From NCBI RefSeq assembly GCF_029223285.1, contig NZ_JARHUJ010000010.1, positions 62,001 through 126,000 on the forward strand: a DNA stretch of 64,000 nucleotides, read 5' to 3'. Position 1 is the stretch's first letter. Each line of letters begins with the position of its first letter. Source of the DNA: Paraflavitalea sp. CAU 1676 (GTDB taxonomy: Bacteria > Bacteroidota > Bacteroidia > Chitinophagales > Chitinophagaceae). The notes under the pieces are model-generated. The model was not told the DNA's origin. It made no database searches and saw nothing but the letters and a program-made list of their open reading frames with translations. Shown in pieces: positions 42,079 to 51,833 of this stretch. The position numbers and the translations under genes were made by a program.

Positions 42079-44664
42079 TTAGAAAGTAAAACTGAGCCGC
42101 GCGAAATAGTGGCGGCCGCCGAAATTCATCTGCACCGAATCCCATAACCCCCCTTCTTCGGTATTCTCCTGGTCCTGCGCATCGGGGTATACATTAAACA
42201 CGTTATCGGCGCCCACATACATGGCCACGTTGCGCGAGAAACGATAGCCGATGATGAGGTCGGTGGCGAGTTTGGCGCCGTACACATTGGGCAGGTCGTC
42301 ATAACCCAGCAAGGTCACTTCGCCGTAATGCATGAGGCGGGCAGTAGCACTGAAGCGATTGATGGTATAGTCCACCGTCAGGTTGATCTTGCTTTTGGGC
42401 GCAGAAGCAATGATGAACGATTTCTCCCGTTCGCTCAGGTAATTCTCTTCTTTGCCTACGAGTTTGGGAGCAGTATGGATGGCCTCGATCGTGAGCTTGT
42501 TGAAGTTGGCAGCCAGCGTAGTGCTGAGGCGGCCATTGCCAACGTGACCGCTGTGCGTGAGGATCACATCCAAACCAATATTGCGTGAGTCGATGGCATT
42601 GGTGAAGAAGTTGGCAGCACCTACATTCAGCGCCGCCAGGTCGCCGCCAATATCGGGATCGGTTTGGTCGAAGGTGCCGGTGAGCACGATGCGGTCCTTC
42701 ACGTTGATGAGGTAGCCATCTACGGTGAGGGTTACATTCTTAAACGGCTTTGACGTGAAACCGGCGCTCACGTTCACCGATTTCTCTTCCTTCAGCGGTG
42801 GAATGCCCAGCGTGCGGGTCACCGTACTGAGGTTATTGGCCAGCAATATTTCGATGGGTACACCCTGCTCGAAGTTGGTGTAGATAGTATTGAAATAGGT
42901 TTGCTGCAGCGAAGGGGCACGGAAGCCCGTACTGATCGAACCGCGCAGGTTAAAGCCTTGGGCGATCTTGATGCGGGTGGCAAACTTGCCATTGAACGTG
43001 CTGCCGAAATCGCTGTACTTTTCATATCGTACGGCACCCGAGATCATGAATGCCTTGGTGACATCGAGCTCGGCATCGACATAGCCACCAAAATTGGTGC
43101 GGCTCGCCGTTACTTCATTGCGGGGCTGGAAGCCGGGAAACCCTTGCGATCCCGCAGGCCTCAGCAGTTTGTCATATTTCACCACGCGATTGTTGATCAC
43201 CGTATCGATAACGCCATAGTTCTGCCAGGATCCTTCTTCGCCCGCGAAGATATTGTAACGATCAACCCGGTATTCGGCGCCAAAGGCGATGTTAAGGCCT
43301 TCTGCCACATCGAAAGGTTTGGAGAAGTTGAGGCCTGTGGTATTTTGAGAGAACCAGAAACCGCCGGCATCGAAATGGGTAGGCGATTTGGCCAGCAGCG
43401 TAGCATTGAGGGTGCCATCTACGTAGTAGTGCATCTTATTCTTACCATAGGTATTGTTGAAGTCGATATTCCAGCCATCGTGCTGGGTACGTACACCCAC
43501 CGAAATAGAGTTGTCGTCGATGGCCGATTGAATGCGCGGATCAAAACCATTGGGATAGATCTCTTTTACATTGCGATCGTCATCTGCATCGCGCGACCAG
43601 GCATAGGCATCGGTAAACCGATGGCTGCTGCCGCCGAATGCGTACAAAGAGGTATTGGTGGAAAGCGGAATTTCACTGTTGAAGAAAGCGCTGAAGCTTT
43701 CAGCAGAGGCATCGCCAAACTCACGGCGATAAGTGACGGCGCCGGGCGGCGGCACGCGGTTGGTCTTGGCATTGGTGAGGTAATCGGCTGTGAAGTTGAC
43801 GAAACCTTTTTCACCGATCCTGGTGCCATAATTACCATTGATCTGGAAGCTTTCGCCATCGTAATTACGGTCATAGCGGTGCTTCTTGGCATCGTATACA
43901 CCGGTATTGATATTGGCCGTGAATTCATTCACGGATGATTTGAGGTTTATGTTCACGACACCCGCAATGGCATCCGAGCCGTACTGGGCCGAAGCGCCAT
44001 CGCGCAGGATCTCCACGCGGTCGATGGCTGCGGCAGGAATGGCATTGAGATCGGTGCCGGTATTACCGCGGCCCCGGGTGCCAAAGAGGTTGATGAGCGA
44101 CGACTGGTGGCGGCGTTTTCCATTGATGAGTACCAGTGTCTGATCGGGCCCGAGGCCGCGGATCGTGGCCGGGTCGATATGATCGGCCCCATCGGAGCCC
44201 GATTGTTTGTTGGCATTGAAAGAAGGAGTAGCAAACTGAAGCATGTTGTTGACATCGAAGCGACCGGTTTGCCGGGCAATGCTTTTAATGTCGATGACAT
44301 CGATGGGTACGGCGGTTTCAGTAGCCGTGCGGCCCAGCCGGCGGCTGCCCACGATCGTTATTTCCTGCAGGTTGCCCGAACTCGGGGTAAGTTCGATATC
44401 CCAGCTGCTTTGGTTGTCGGCCGCTATCTCCTGGCCGGCATACCCGATGTAGCGGATGATCACGATATCGCCTTTCTGAATGGCGATGCTGAAAGCACCC
44501 GTGTTGTTGGTGGTGGTGCCCTGGTTGGTTCCTTTGAGGTTGATGGAGGCGCCGGCCAACGGTTCTTTGGTCTTGGCGTCTTTAACGGTACCGGAAATAG
44601 TGTTTTGTGCGGATAGCAGATAAGAACTGGCAATGAGCGCCAGCAAGAGGAGCATTTTTCTCAT
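42079..44664 (-). CDS. TonB-dependent outer-membrane receptor
   Basis: An 861-aa receptor: signal peptide (MRKMLLLLALIASSYLLSAQ), a CarboxypepD-regulatory-like domain (NTISGTVKDAKTKEPLAGAS, ~20-100), plug (IVGSRRLGRTATETAVPIDV, VEILRDGASAQYGSDAIAGV) and barrel ending in F-x-F (ARLSFTF). Unlike SusC it is short, lacks a SusD partner and has the GRTATETAVPIDV plug common to receptors for siderophores, cobalamin or small sugars. Ligand unknown. Own terminator at 42029; panB is separated by a further terminator. Confidence 0.92.
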   Translation of the reverse strand: MRKMLLLLALIASSYLLSAQNTISGTVKDAKTKEPLAGASINLKGTNQGTTTNNTGAFSIAIQKGDIVIIRYIGYAGQEIAADNQSSWDIELTPSSGNLQEITIVGSRRLGRTATETAVPIDVIDIKSIARQTGRFDVNNMLQFATPSFNANKQSGSDGADHIDPATIRGLGPDQTLVLINGKRRHQSSLINLFGTRGRGNTGTDLNAIPAAAIDRVEILRDGASAQYGSDAIAGVVNINLKSSVNEFTANINTGVYDAKKHRYDRNYDGESFQINGNYGTRIGEKGFVNFTADYLTNAKTNRVPPPGAVTYRREFGDASAESFSAFFNSEIPLSTNTSLYAFGGSSHRFTDAYAWSRDADDDRNVKEIYPNGFDPRIQSAIDDNSISVGVRTQHDGWNIDFNNTYGKNKMHYYVDGTLNATLLAKSPTHFDAGGFWFSQNTTGLNFSKPFDVAEGLNIAFGAEYRVDRYNIFAGEEGSWQNYGVIDTVINNRVVKYDKLLRPAGSQGFPGFQPRNEVTASRTNFGGYVDAELDVTKAFMISGAVRYEKYSDFGSTFNGKFATRIKIAQGFNLRGSISTGFRAPSLQQTYFNTIYTNFEQGVPIEILLANNLSTVTRTLGIPPLKEEKSVNVSAGFTSKPFKNVTLTVDGYLINVKDRIVLTGTFDQTDPDIGGDLAALNVGAANFFTNAIDSRNIGLDVILTHSGHVGNGRLSTTLAANFNKLTIEAIHTAPKLVGKEENYLSEREKSFIIASAPKSKINLTVDYTINRFSATARLMHYGEVTLLGYDDLPNVYGAKLATDLIIGYRFSRNVAMYVGADNVFNVYPDAQDQENTEEGGLWDSVQMNFGGRHYFARLSFTF

Positions 44665-44725
44665 AATAGGTCCAGTTTGGTTACTCGTAATTTAACCTAT
44701 TTGCCGCACACCGCAATAAAAGTAA

Positions 44726-44758
44726 CAAGGTTGCCATCTTCATCAGACGGCAACCTTG
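44726..44758 (-). terminator. Rho-independent terminator after panB
   Basis: Perfect 10-bp stem CAAGGTTGCC (44726-44735) / GGCAACCTTG (44749-44758), followed on the minus strand by TTACTTTTATT. It separates panB from the TonB receptor gene. Confidence 0.9.
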
Positions 44759-44842
44759 CACATATTGAACCTAATCTTATCTAAATCGTGAATAAGTGGA
44801 CTATGGTGGTTGAAATGCCGGCCCGTAGCGGACCGGGGCATT

Positions 44843-45658
44843 CTAGTATTGTTCCTGTTCGCTGGGAAAATCGCGGTCCTTTACATCTTTGATATACCCT
44901 TTCACGGCCTTGGTTACCTGCTCGTGCAGGTTGAGGTACTGGCGCAAAAAACGGGGTTTGAATTCGGTATTGATGCCCAGCATATCATGCATCACCAGCA
45001 CCTGCCCATCGCAGTATTTGCCGGCGCCGATGCCGATGGTAGGGATCAACAGGCTTTCGGATACTTCTTTGGCGAGTACGGCCGGTATCTTTTCCAGCAC
45101 CAGCGCAAAGCAGCCCGATTCCTGGAGGATCTTCGCATCGCTGCGCAGCTTATTGGCTTCGGCTTCTTCTTTGGCGCGTACGGTATACGTACCGAACTTA
45201 TAAATGGATTGTGGCGTGAGGCCGAGGTGGCCCATCACGGGGATGCCTGCAGCCAGGATACGCTTGATGGATTCTACGATCTCTTCTCCGCCTTCCAGCT
45301 TTACGGCATGAGCGCCGGTTTCTTTCATAATGCGGATAGCCGAATTGAGGGCCTCCTTCGAATTGCCCTGGTAGGTACCAAAGGGAAGGTCTACTACCAC
45401 CAGCGAACGCTCCACGCCGCGGATCACAGACGATGCATGATAGATCATCTGATCGAGGGTGATGGGCAGTGTGGTCTCGTGACCCGCCATTACATTCGAG
45501 GCCGAGTCGCCCACGAGGATCGTATCGATACCCGCTGCATCGAATATTTTGGCGAAGGAATAGTCGTAGGCGGTGATCATCGAGATCCTTTCGCCGTTGG
45601 CCTTCATTTTCTGCAGGGTATTGGTAGTGATCCGTTTTACTTCTTTGTTAACAGACAT
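44843..45658 (-). CDS. panB: 3-methyl-2-oxobutanoate hydroxymethyltransferase (PanB)
   Basis: A 271-aa TIM-barrel enzyme of pantothenate synthesis that transfers a hydroxymethyl group from 5,10-methylene-THF to 2-oxoisovalerate to give ketopantoate. Diagnostic segments: [40 protein letters not shown] (metal ligands), [27 protein letters not shown] and IPTIGIGAG. Length is normal for the family. It stands alone on the minus strand, downstream of ppx. A near-consensus TACCTTTC box lies upstream at 45684-45691 (plus-strand coordinates). Confidence 0.96.
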   Translation of the reverse strand: MSVNKEVKRITTNTLQKMKANGERISMITAYDYSFAKIFDAAGIDTILVGDSASNVMAGHETTLPITLDQMIYHASSVIRGVERSLVVVDLPFGTYQGNSKEALNSAIRIMKETGAHAVKLEGGEEIVESIKRILAAGIPVMGHLGLTPQSIYKFGTYTVRAKEEAEANKLRSDAKILQESGCFALVLEKIPAVLAKEVSESLLIPTIGIGAGKYCDGQVLVMHDMLGINTEFKPRFLRQYLNLHEQVTKAVKGYIKDVKDRDFPSEQEQY

Positions 45659-45703
45659 GAGGGATTTTTTGGTGAAACGGGCGGAAAGGTAGGAAAAAGC
45701 CGA

Positions 45704-46609
45704 TTAAAACGTAGGCAGCTTGCGTTTCTGCCGAAGTTCTTCATACAGGTGCTGGATCAATCCATCTGCCAGGCCGATCTTGGGCACATAGATCTCCAGG
45801 ATATTGGCCCAGCGCATCACGTTGATGTAGATCTGCAGCGCCGGCACGATCACATCGGCCCGGTCTTCCCGTAGCTTATACAGGCGCATCCTGTCTTCGA
45901 CCGTGAAACTATTGAACTCCTTGTAGTAGTCTTTCAGCAATTCAAGTTGCAGGGGCTTACCCTCCTTACGCTTGGAGATGGAAAATATCTTGTTGATATT
46001 ACCGCCCGACCCAATGGCCACCATATCATTGAAATGGCCACGGGTTTCCCGTTTCAGTACTTCCTTCATTTCTTCCCACTGCCAGTCATCGACCTGCTTC
46101 TTCAGCAAGCGGATGGTGCCGATATTGAAAGAGCGTTTGAATACGAGTTTATTGTCGGCGAAAAAAGTAAGTTCTGTACTGCCGCCGCCTACATCGATGT
46201 AGAGATAAGAGTGCTCCTTATCGAGGTTTTCGGCAATATGGTTTTCGTAGATCAGCGAAGCCTCGGCATCGCCGGTGATGATCTCGATCTCGATACCGGT
46301 TTCTGTTTTGATGCGTTCGAGGATCGAGGCAGCATTGGTGGCATCGCGCATGGCAGAAGTGGCGGCCGCCTTGAGGTGTTGTACCTCGTAGGCATCCAGC
46401 AGGTGGCGATAGGCCTTCATCGTGTTCATGATCATCCCTTCCTTGGCCGGAGAGATCTCCCGCTGCTCGAACACATCGAAGCCCAGCCGGAGTGGTACAC
46501 GAATGAGGTTGATCTTCTGGAACAGTGGTTTGCCGTTGTCCTGAAAGGTCACATCCGAGATCAGCAATCTCGCTGCGTTACTGCCAATATCAATAGCCGC
46601 CAGTCTCAT
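45704..46609 (-). CDS. ppx: Exopolyphosphatase / Ppx-GppA family
   Basis: A 301-aa ASKHA-fold phosphatase (AAIDIGSNAARLLISD, SYLYIDVGGGSTELTFF, MVAIGSGGNINKIF) that trims phosphate from the ends of inorganic polyphosphate, or pppGpp in GppA-type members. It is shorter than the ~500-aa enterobacterial enzymes, lacking the C-terminal HD domain, which is usual in Bacteroidota. It lies 30 bases downstream of ppk1, so synthesis and breakdown of polyphosphate are encoded together. The exact substrate preference is not determinable from sequence. Confidence 0.9.
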   Translation of the reverse strand: MRLAAIDIGSNAARLLISDVTFQDNGKPLFQKINLIRVPLRLGFDVFEQREISPAKEGMIMNTMKAYRHLLDAYEVQHLKAAATSAMRDATNAASILERIKTETGIEIEIITGDAEASLIYENHIAENLDKEHSYLYIDVGGGSTELTFFADNKLVFKRSFNIGTIRLLKKQVDDWQWEEMKEVLKRETRGHFNDMVAIGSGGNINKIFSISKRKEGKPLQLELLKDYYKEFNSFTVEDRMRLYKLREDRADVIVPALQIYINVMRWANILEIYVPKIGLADGLIQHLYEELRQKRKLPTF

Positions 46610-46639
46610 GGGTTAGTTTAGTGTGACAACCAACCTGCC

Positions 46640-48763
46640 TCAGATCACTGCCGTAACTTCAGAAGCTGCGGGCAATTGTAGCGTGCCCAATACGGCACTC
46701 GTCTTCTGGTGCAGGTAATTATAGATCTCCACCTGCGAGCGCACTTTCTTTTGTTTTCGATCGCGCACATACCGGTTGCTGAGATCATTGTCCAAAATTC
46801 TGGCTTTTACATTATCGCTCAATTGAATTTCCAGTATATTTTTCAACACTTTCTTAATATTCTCATCGACGATGGGGCAGGTAGCCTCCACCCGGTGGTC
46901 GAGATTGCGCACCATCCAGTCGGCCGAAGAGATATAGACCTTCTCCTGCCCGTTGTTGTGGAAGATAAATACACGGGCATGCTCGAGAAACTCATCAATG
47001 ATGCTGATCGCCTTCACCGCGATCTTAAATTTCTTGCTTTCGGAATACATACAGAAGATACCGCGTATGATGAGTTTGATCTCCACGCCCGCCCGCGCTG
47101 CTTCGTACAGGCAGCTGATGAGCTGCTCATCCGAAAGAGAGTTCATCTTGAGGGTGATGGCTGCCGGCAAACCCGCCCGGGCATTACGGATCTCTTTATT
47201 GATCAGCCTGGAGAGTTCGCGGCGCAAACCTGTTGGGCAGGGGATGAGGGTTTTGCAGGCCTTCAGAAATTTGGCGCCCTCCTTGGGCCGCTCCAGGTAA
47301 TTGAAGATCCTGTTCACATCAGCCATGATGAAACGATCGGCCGTCAGCAAACAATGATCACCGTATACAAAGGATGTTTTCTCGTTGAGGTTGCCCGTAC
47401 TCACAAAGCCATAGTGAATGGTATGGTTGTTCTGCCGCTTCTTGATGAGACAGATCTTCGCATGCACTTTCATATTCGGAATGCCGATCACCACCTTCAC
47501 GCCTTCTTCCTCCAGCCGCTCTTTCCACTCCAGGTTGTTTTCCTCATCGAAGCGGGCCCGCAGTTCGAGCATCACGGTAACGTGTTTGCCATTGCGCACC
47601 GCATTGATCAGCGCATTGATGACCTTCGAATTGGAAGCCAGCCGATACGCCGTGATCTTGATGGTGGTAACGTCCGGGTCGATGGCCGCCTCGCGTAGCA
47701 GGTCGATGACCGGACTGAACGAGTGATAGGGAAAGTTGAGCATGATGTCCGTTTGCAGCACCGTATCGGTTACCCGCATCGTATTCTTGAGCAGGGGATG
47801 CAGGAATGGTTTCTTCCGCTGCCCCTTCTTCTGAAACACATCGGGGAAGTCCATAAAGTGCCGGAAATTATGGATGCGCCCGCCCGGTATCACACTTTCC
47901 TTACGGGAGATATTGAGCTTGCGGATGAGGTAGGCGAGGAGCCCGTCGTCCATCTCCTTGTCATACACAAACCGCACGGGCTTGCCTTTGCGGCGGTTCT
48001 TGAGCCCTTTTTCGATCTTCTGGATGAGGGAGGTCGACAGGTCGGTATCGAGGTCGAGCTCGGCATCCTTGGTCACTTTAAAGACCCAGGATTGATACCG
48101 GTCGTACCCGAAATAAGAGAAAATGCTCTTCAGGTTGAACCGGATAACATCTTCCAGTAATATGATATGATGTTCATTATCAGGGGAAGGGAGCTTGATA
48201 AACCGTCCGATGGCCTTGGAGGGAACTTCGATGATGGAGTATTTACGCCGCAGCGTACCGTCTTTGCGCGAAAGCACCACGCCGAGGTAGATAGACTTAT
48301 CCCGCAGATAGGGAAACTGTGGAATACTTTCCACCATCAGGGGAATGATATTGGACCGCACTTCCTCCTCGAAATAGGTTTGCACGAACTTTTGCTGGTC
48401 TTTGCTGAGCTGTTTCTCGTTGACCAGGTAGATCTTTTCGCGGGCCAGGTCCTTGCGCACGGTTTCGAAGATCTGGTTGAATTCGGCCTGCTGCTCCAGT
48501 ACGAGCTGCTGTATCTGGTCCAGGATCTTATCGGGCGACTGTTCCAGGTGCATATTCCGGAGCTTGCTGCCCACTTCCGTCATCCGGCGCAGGGTGGCGA
48601 CACGCACGCGGAAGAATTCGTCCATATTGTTGGAGAAGATGCCCAAAAACTTGATTCTTTCGCGCAGGGGTACGCTGGGGTCGGCGGCTTCCTGCAGCAC
48701 ACGGCCGTTGAAAGACAACCAGCTGATGTCTCTTGCAATGGTTTTGCGTTTCATTGATAACAT
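46640..48763 (-). CDS. ppk1: Polyphosphate kinase 1
   Basis: A 707-aa enzyme that polymerises the gamma-phosphate of ATP into polyphosphate. Four-domain PPK1 layout: N domain (DISWLSFNGRVLQEAADPSV, NMDEFFRVRVATLRRM), head domain, and the two PLD-like catalytic domains with the autophosphorylated His in MKVHAKICLIKKR and the partner motif FVSTGNLNEKTS. Full length. Start could be the ATG at 48763 or the in-frame ATG at 48754 (MKRKTIARDIS). Followed by ppx on the same strand. Confidence 0.96.
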   Translation of the reverse strand: MLSMKRKTIARDISWLSFNGRVLQEAADPSVPLRERIKFLGIFSNNMDEFFRVRVATLRRMTEVGSKLRNMHLEQSPDKILDQIQQLVLEQQAEFNQIFETVRKDLAREKIYLVNEKQLSKDQQKFVQTYFEEEVRSNIIPLMVESIPQFPYLRDKSIYLGVVLSRKDGTLRRKYSIIEVPSKAIGRFIKLPSPDNEHHIILLEDVIRFNLKSIFSYFGYDRYQSWVFKVTKDAELDLDTDLSTSLIQKIEKGLKNRRKGKPVRFVYDKEMDDGLLAYLIRKLNISRKESVIPGGRIHNFRHFMDFPDVFQKKGQRKKPFLHPLLKNTMRVTDTVLQTDIMLNFPYHSFSPVIDLLREAAIDPDVTTIKITAYRLASNSKVINALINAVRNGKHVTVMLELRARFDEENNLEWKERLEEEGVKVVIGIPNMKVHAKICLIKKRQNNHTIHYGFVSTGNLNEKTSFVYGDHCLLTADRFIMADVNRIFNYLERPKEGAKFLKACKTLIPCPTGLRRELSRLINKEIRNARAGLPAAITLKMNSLSDEQLISCLYEAARAGVEIKLIIRGIFCMYSESKKFKIAVKAISIIDEFLEHARVFIFHNNGQEKVYISSADWMVRNLDHRVEATCPIVDENIKKVLKNILEIQLSDNVKARILDNDLSNRYVRDRKQKKVRSQVEIYNYLHQKTSAVLGTLQLPAASEVTAVI

Positions 48764-48948
48764 TTAGCGTCGCTTTTGCCAAAGATGTGATAGGCAAAAC
48801 GAACTTTAAATTAAGGAATTATTAATTATCAGCCTGTTTTTCATGCAATTGTGGGCCTAATAACGCATTTATGAAGATTTTTATTGATAATAAAAATTTG
48901 TTATGTTTGTGAGGCAAAAGAAATTCAACGATAAACTGGCTTAGCTTT

Positions 48949-49299
48949 ATGAGTACGATCCATATCCGTATGTATGATCTTTTCAGGAAGAATCTTAAAT
49001 TACAGGAAGCAGAGGCAAAAGAATTGGTGGAAGTAATTCAGGAATTTACGAAGGCCGAACAGGCTGAGAAACAAAAGCATTTCGAACAAATGGTGCAGAA
49101 AGATTTCAAACAGACTGATGATAGGATGACCAAAGAGTTTGGTTATCTAAAAACGTATATGGATACCAAGTTCGCTACAAAAGAAGATATGTCAGGCCTC
49201 CGTTCCGAACTACTCCGTACCATCTACCTTACTTCCCTGGGGCAATTGATCGCCATAATCGCTTCAGTCATTTCCCTTGTATTGATTCTCAAGAAATAA
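48949..49299 (+). CDS. Coiled-coil protein with C-terminal membrane anchor
   Basis: A 116-aa protein: long helical coiled coil (LQEAEAKELVEVIQEFTKAE, YLKTYMDTKFATKEDMSGLR) and a C-terminal single TM helix (TSLGQLIAIIASVISLVLIL). This shape is like CCDC90/DUF1640-type tail-anchored proteins, often multi-copy near mobile or phage genes. No function established. It is divergent from ppk1 and upstream of rpmB. Confidence 0.7.
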   Translation: MSTIHIRMYDLFRKNLKLQEAEAKELVEVIQEFTKAEQAEKQKHFEQMVQKDFKQTDDRMTKEFGYLKTYMDTKFATKEDMSGLRSELLRTIYLTSLGQLIAIIASVISLVLILKK

Positions 49300-49407
49300 G
49301 CATTGCCCGAAGGGGTATATTGTCCTATTTTTGTGTGAAATCCACACTGTGGACAATCTTTGTTCTAAAAACCTCAATTTTCTTTTTCTTTATTCGTTGT
49401 CAATCGC

Positions 49408-49415
49408 TACCTTTG
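49408..49415 (+). promoter_or_regulatory. Bacteroidota -7 box upstream of rpmB
   Basis: TACCTTTG matches TAnnTTTG exactly, 21 bases before the rpmB ATG. A TTG at 49397-49399 is too close to serve as the -33 element; the spacing is not canonical. Confidence 0.5.
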
Positions 49416-49436
49416 CCGTCCTAAATTTTTGAAGTC

Positions 49437-49673
49437 ATGGCTAGAGTATGTCAGGTAACAGGTAAAGTTCCAGTGTCTGGGCACCGCGTTTCCCACTCAA
49501 ATATCAAATCTAAGCGCCGTTTTCTGCCTAACCTGCAGACCAAACGTTTTTTCCTGGCTGAGGAAGACAAGTGGATTACCCTGAAACTGTCTACTGAAGG
49601 TATCCGTACCATCAACAAGCGCGGTTTAAGCGTGGTGGTTAAGGAACTGAGAGCTCAGGGCGAGAAAATCTAA
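49437..49673 (+). CDS. rpmB: 50S ribosomal protein L28
   Basis: A 78-aa basic protein with the L28 signature MARVCQVTGKVPVSGHRVSH and NIKSKRRFLPNLQTKRFF, of the zinc-independent type. It is the first gene of the cluster rpmB-rpmG-DUF4295-ftsY found in this order across Bacteroidota. A TACCTTTG box lies 21 bases upstream of the ATG. Confidence 0.98.
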   Translation: MARVCQVTGKVPVSGHRVSHSNIKSKRRFLPNLQTKRFFLAEEDKWITLKLSTEGIRTINKRGLSVVVKELRAQGEKI

Positions 49674-49695
49674 ATAACGTAAAAAGTCTATAACA

Positions 49696-49878
49696 ATGGC
49701 AAAGAAAGGAAGCAGAGTACAGGTGATCCTGGAGTGCACCGAGCACAAAACCAGCGGTAAACCCGGTACAAGCCGCTATATCACCGAAAAGAACAAGAAA
49801 AACAACCCAGAGCGTCTGGAGTTGAAGAAGTTCAACCCGATCCTGAAGAAGGTTACGGTTCACAAAGAGATCAAGTAA
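49696..49878 (+). CDS. rpmG: 50S ribosomal protein L33
   Basis: A 60-aa L33: [40 protein letters not shown], with a single Cys and without the CxxC zinc pairs, so the zinc-independent form. 22 bases after rpmB. The 106 bases before the next gene contain repeated CAAATT/AATTTG tracts. Confidence 0.98.
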   Translation: MAKKGSRVQVILECTEHKTSGKPGTSRYITEKNKKNNPERLELKKFNPILKKVTVHKEIK

Positions 49879-49984
49879 TTTGACAATCGGAAATTGTGCT
49901 AATTTGAATAGAAATTAGTACAGCTGCCTAACCGCAGTACTTCTGTTTCAAATTCAAATTCGCTAATTTTCAAATTAAGTATAT

Positions 49985-50158
49985 ATGGCAAAAGCAGCTT
50001 CTAAAAACGCGAAAGTTAAGGATGCGAAGGCTTCAGCAGAAGCGAAAAACTGGACTAAAGTGATTCGCGCCGTACGTAGCCCCAAAACTGGTGCCTACAC
50101 TTTCAAGGAGCAGATCGTGCACAAAGAGAAAGTGAAGGAATTCCTGGCTCAAAAATAA
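49985..50158 (+). CDS. DUF4295 small basic protein
   Basis: A 57-aa basic protein (MAKAASKNAKVKDAKASAEA, then NWTKVIRAVRSPKTGAYTFK) that matches DUF4295, a Bacteroidota protein always next to rpmG and thought to be ribosome-associated. It lies between rpmG and a terminator, then ftsY. Confidence 0.93.
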   Translation: MAKAASKNAKVKDAKASAEAKNWTKVIRAVRSPKTGAYTFKEQIVHKEKVKEFLAQK

Positions 50159-50179
50159 GTGGGAAGTAAGTACAATATT

Positions 50180-50208
50180 AAAAGCTGTTCTGGATAAGGA
50201 CAGCTTTT
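50180..50208 (+). terminator. Rho-independent terminator / attenuator before ftsY
   Basis: Stem AAAAGCTGT (50180-50188) / ACAGCTTTT (50200-50208) with an 11-base loop and a following T. It separates the ribosomal genes from ftsY and may be partly read through. Confidence 0.75.
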
Positions 50209-50232
50209 TGTGTTCATTAAACCTTCAGCAGT

Positions 50233-51201
50233 ATGGGCCTTTTCAATAAGCTATTTGGCAAGAAAGAGAAAGAAACCCTCGATCACGGGTTGGAAAAAAC
50301 GAAGACCGGTTTCCTGTCAAAACTAACCAAGGCAATTGCCGGCAAAAGTTCGGTCGACGATGAAGTACTTGATAACCTGGAAGAAGCCCTGGTAAGTGCA
50401 GATGTTGGCATCGAAACCACCGTGCAGATCATCGACCGCATCGAGAAGCGCGTGGCGAAGGACAAGTACCTCAACACCAGCGAACTCAATGGCATCCTGC
50501 AACAGGAGATCGAGAACATCCTGGTAGAAGCACCCGAGGCCGATGCTTATACTTTCGAATCCAAATTGCCTTCCAAACCCTTCGTGATCCTCGTAGTAGG
50601 GGTGAACGGGGTAGGGAAGACCACCACCATCGGCAAACTGGCCTACAACTTCAAGAAAGCCGGTAAATCTGTACTGCTGGGCGCTGCCGATACCTTCCGT
50701 GCAGCCGCCGTTGATCAACTCACTATCTGGAGCGAACGGGTGGGTGTACCCATCGTGAAGCAGGGCATGGGCGCCGATCCTGCTTCCGTAGCATTCGATA
50801 CCGTGCAAAGCGGTGTATCGAAAGGATCGGATGTCGTGATCATCGATACCGCCGGCCGACTCCACAACAAGGCCCACCTGATGGACGAACTGAGCAAGAT
50901 CAAACGCGTTATTCAAAAACATATACCCGACGCTCCACACGAAGTATTGCTGGTGCTCGATGGCTCTACCGGACAAAACGCCCTCGAACAAGCGCGCCAG
51001 TTTACCGCCGCTACCGATGTAACGTCACTGGCCATCACCAAACTGGATGGTACTGCCAAAGGTGGAGTAGTACTGGCCATCGCCAACCAATTCAAAATAC
51101 CTGTGAAGTTCATTGGAATGGGCGAGAAGATGGAAGACCTGCTGGTATTCGACAAACACGAGTTTGTAGACAGCCTCTTCAGTCTCGAGAAGAATAATTA
51201 A
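50233..51201 (+). CDS. ftsY: Signal recognition particle receptor FtsY
   Basis: A 322-aa SRP receptor GTPase: short N domain, then NG domain with VGVNGVGKTTTIGKLAYNFK (G1), DTFRAAAVDQL, DTAGRLHNKAHLMDEL (G3), TKLDGTAKGGV (G4) and IGMGEKMEDLLVFDKHEF. It receives SRP-bound ribosomes at the membrane. It lacks the long acidic A domain of E. coli, as usual in Bacteroidota. Confidence 0.98.
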   Translation: MGLFNKLFGKKEKETLDHGLEKTKTGFLSKLTKAIAGKSSVDDEVLDNLEEALVSADVGIETTVQIIDRIEKRVAKDKYLNTSELNGILQQEIENILVEAPEADAYTFESKLPSKPFVILVVGVNGVGKTTTIGKLAYNFKKAGKSVLLGAADTFRAAAVDQLTIWSERVGVPIVKQGMGADPASVAFDTVQSGVSKGSDVVIIDTAGRLHNKAHLMDELSKIKRVIQKHIPDAPHEVLLVLDGSTGQNALEQARQFTAATDVTSLAITKLDGTAKGGVVLAIANQFKIPVKFIGMGEKMEDLLVFDKHEFVDSLFSLEKNN

Positions 51202-51297
51202 GCGAAACCGGCTTTGAAGTAATCAGCAGAGCCGGTATCGAAACGAATAAATAGTCTGCCGCAAAAGCACCCCGCATTTAACAGACTTCGATCAAAT

Positions 51298-51334
51298 AAA
51301 AAAGGGCTTGTTGTACTGTACAACAGGCCCTTTT
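51298..51334. terminator. Bidirectional terminator between ftsY and the OMP gene
   Basis: AAAAGGGCTTGTTGTAC (51300-51316), a one-base centre, then GTACAACAGGCCCTTTT (51318-51334). One G-T pair in a 17-bp stem with A-run before and T-run after, suited to both convergent genes. Confidence 0.85.
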
Positions 51335-51356
51335 CTATGTAAATGTTCTGATAGAC

Positions 51357-51833
51357 TTAGAATGCAAAGCGGAACGCGAAACCTCCCCAGAAATGGAAAT
51401 CCGTAGTAGGAGCCAGTTCAAAAGTGGGGTTAACATCGAATGATACGTTGATGGGCGCTCCGGTGAACTTATAGTCCAACCCCAAAGTACCACGCAGACC
51501 AAACCAGGTATCATAATGGTCCTTGGTAGGGAACAGCAGCATACCACCGCCGCCTACATACCATTTCAAACCAGTGGCGCCATTGATATCGCCATGCCAG
51601 TCGTACAGGCCTTCAATGCCGAAATAGCCGTTGTCGAAAAGCAAAGAACCTTCCAGTGCGGCATTGCTCTTCAAAAAATGCTTGATGTTGATACCGCCCA
51701 AAGTACCGTTGCCAAAATACACTTTGGCGCCAAGGGCTGTTCTGTAGTCACTACCGGTCGATTGGGAGAAGGCCGTTTGCGTGAGGGTCAGCAAACAGAT
51801 CATAGCTACTGCAATAATGGTTACTTTCTTCAT
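51357..51833 (-). CDS. Small outer-membrane beta-barrel protein
   Basis: A 158-aa protein with signal peptide (MKKVTIIAVAMICLLTLTQT, cut near AFSQ) and alternating strands (LGAKVYFGNGTLGGINIKHF, ALEGSLLFDNGYFGIEGLYD) ending in AFRFAF, a C-terminal Phe typical of outer-membrane barrels. About eight strands are likely. Start taken at 51833; the longer frame to 51983 has no support. Function unknown. Confidence 0.8.
   Translation of the reverse strand: MKKVTIIAVAMICLLTLTQTAFSQSTGSDYRTALGAKVYFGNGTLGGINIKHFLKSNAALEGSLLFDNGYFGIEGLYDWHGDINGATGLKWYVGGGGMLLFPTKDHYDTWFGLRGTLGLDYKFTGAPINVSFDVNPTFELAPTTDFHFWGGFAFRFAF

Noticed and set aside
42901-43938. 345-codon frame opposite the TonB receptor
   Set aside because: Antisense shadow of a clear barrel protein.
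49890-49975. Repeated CAAATT/AATTTG tracts between rpmG and the DUF4295 gene
   Set aside because: AT-rich short strings; too irregular to define a repeat or operator with confidence, though they may be part of a dispersed family.
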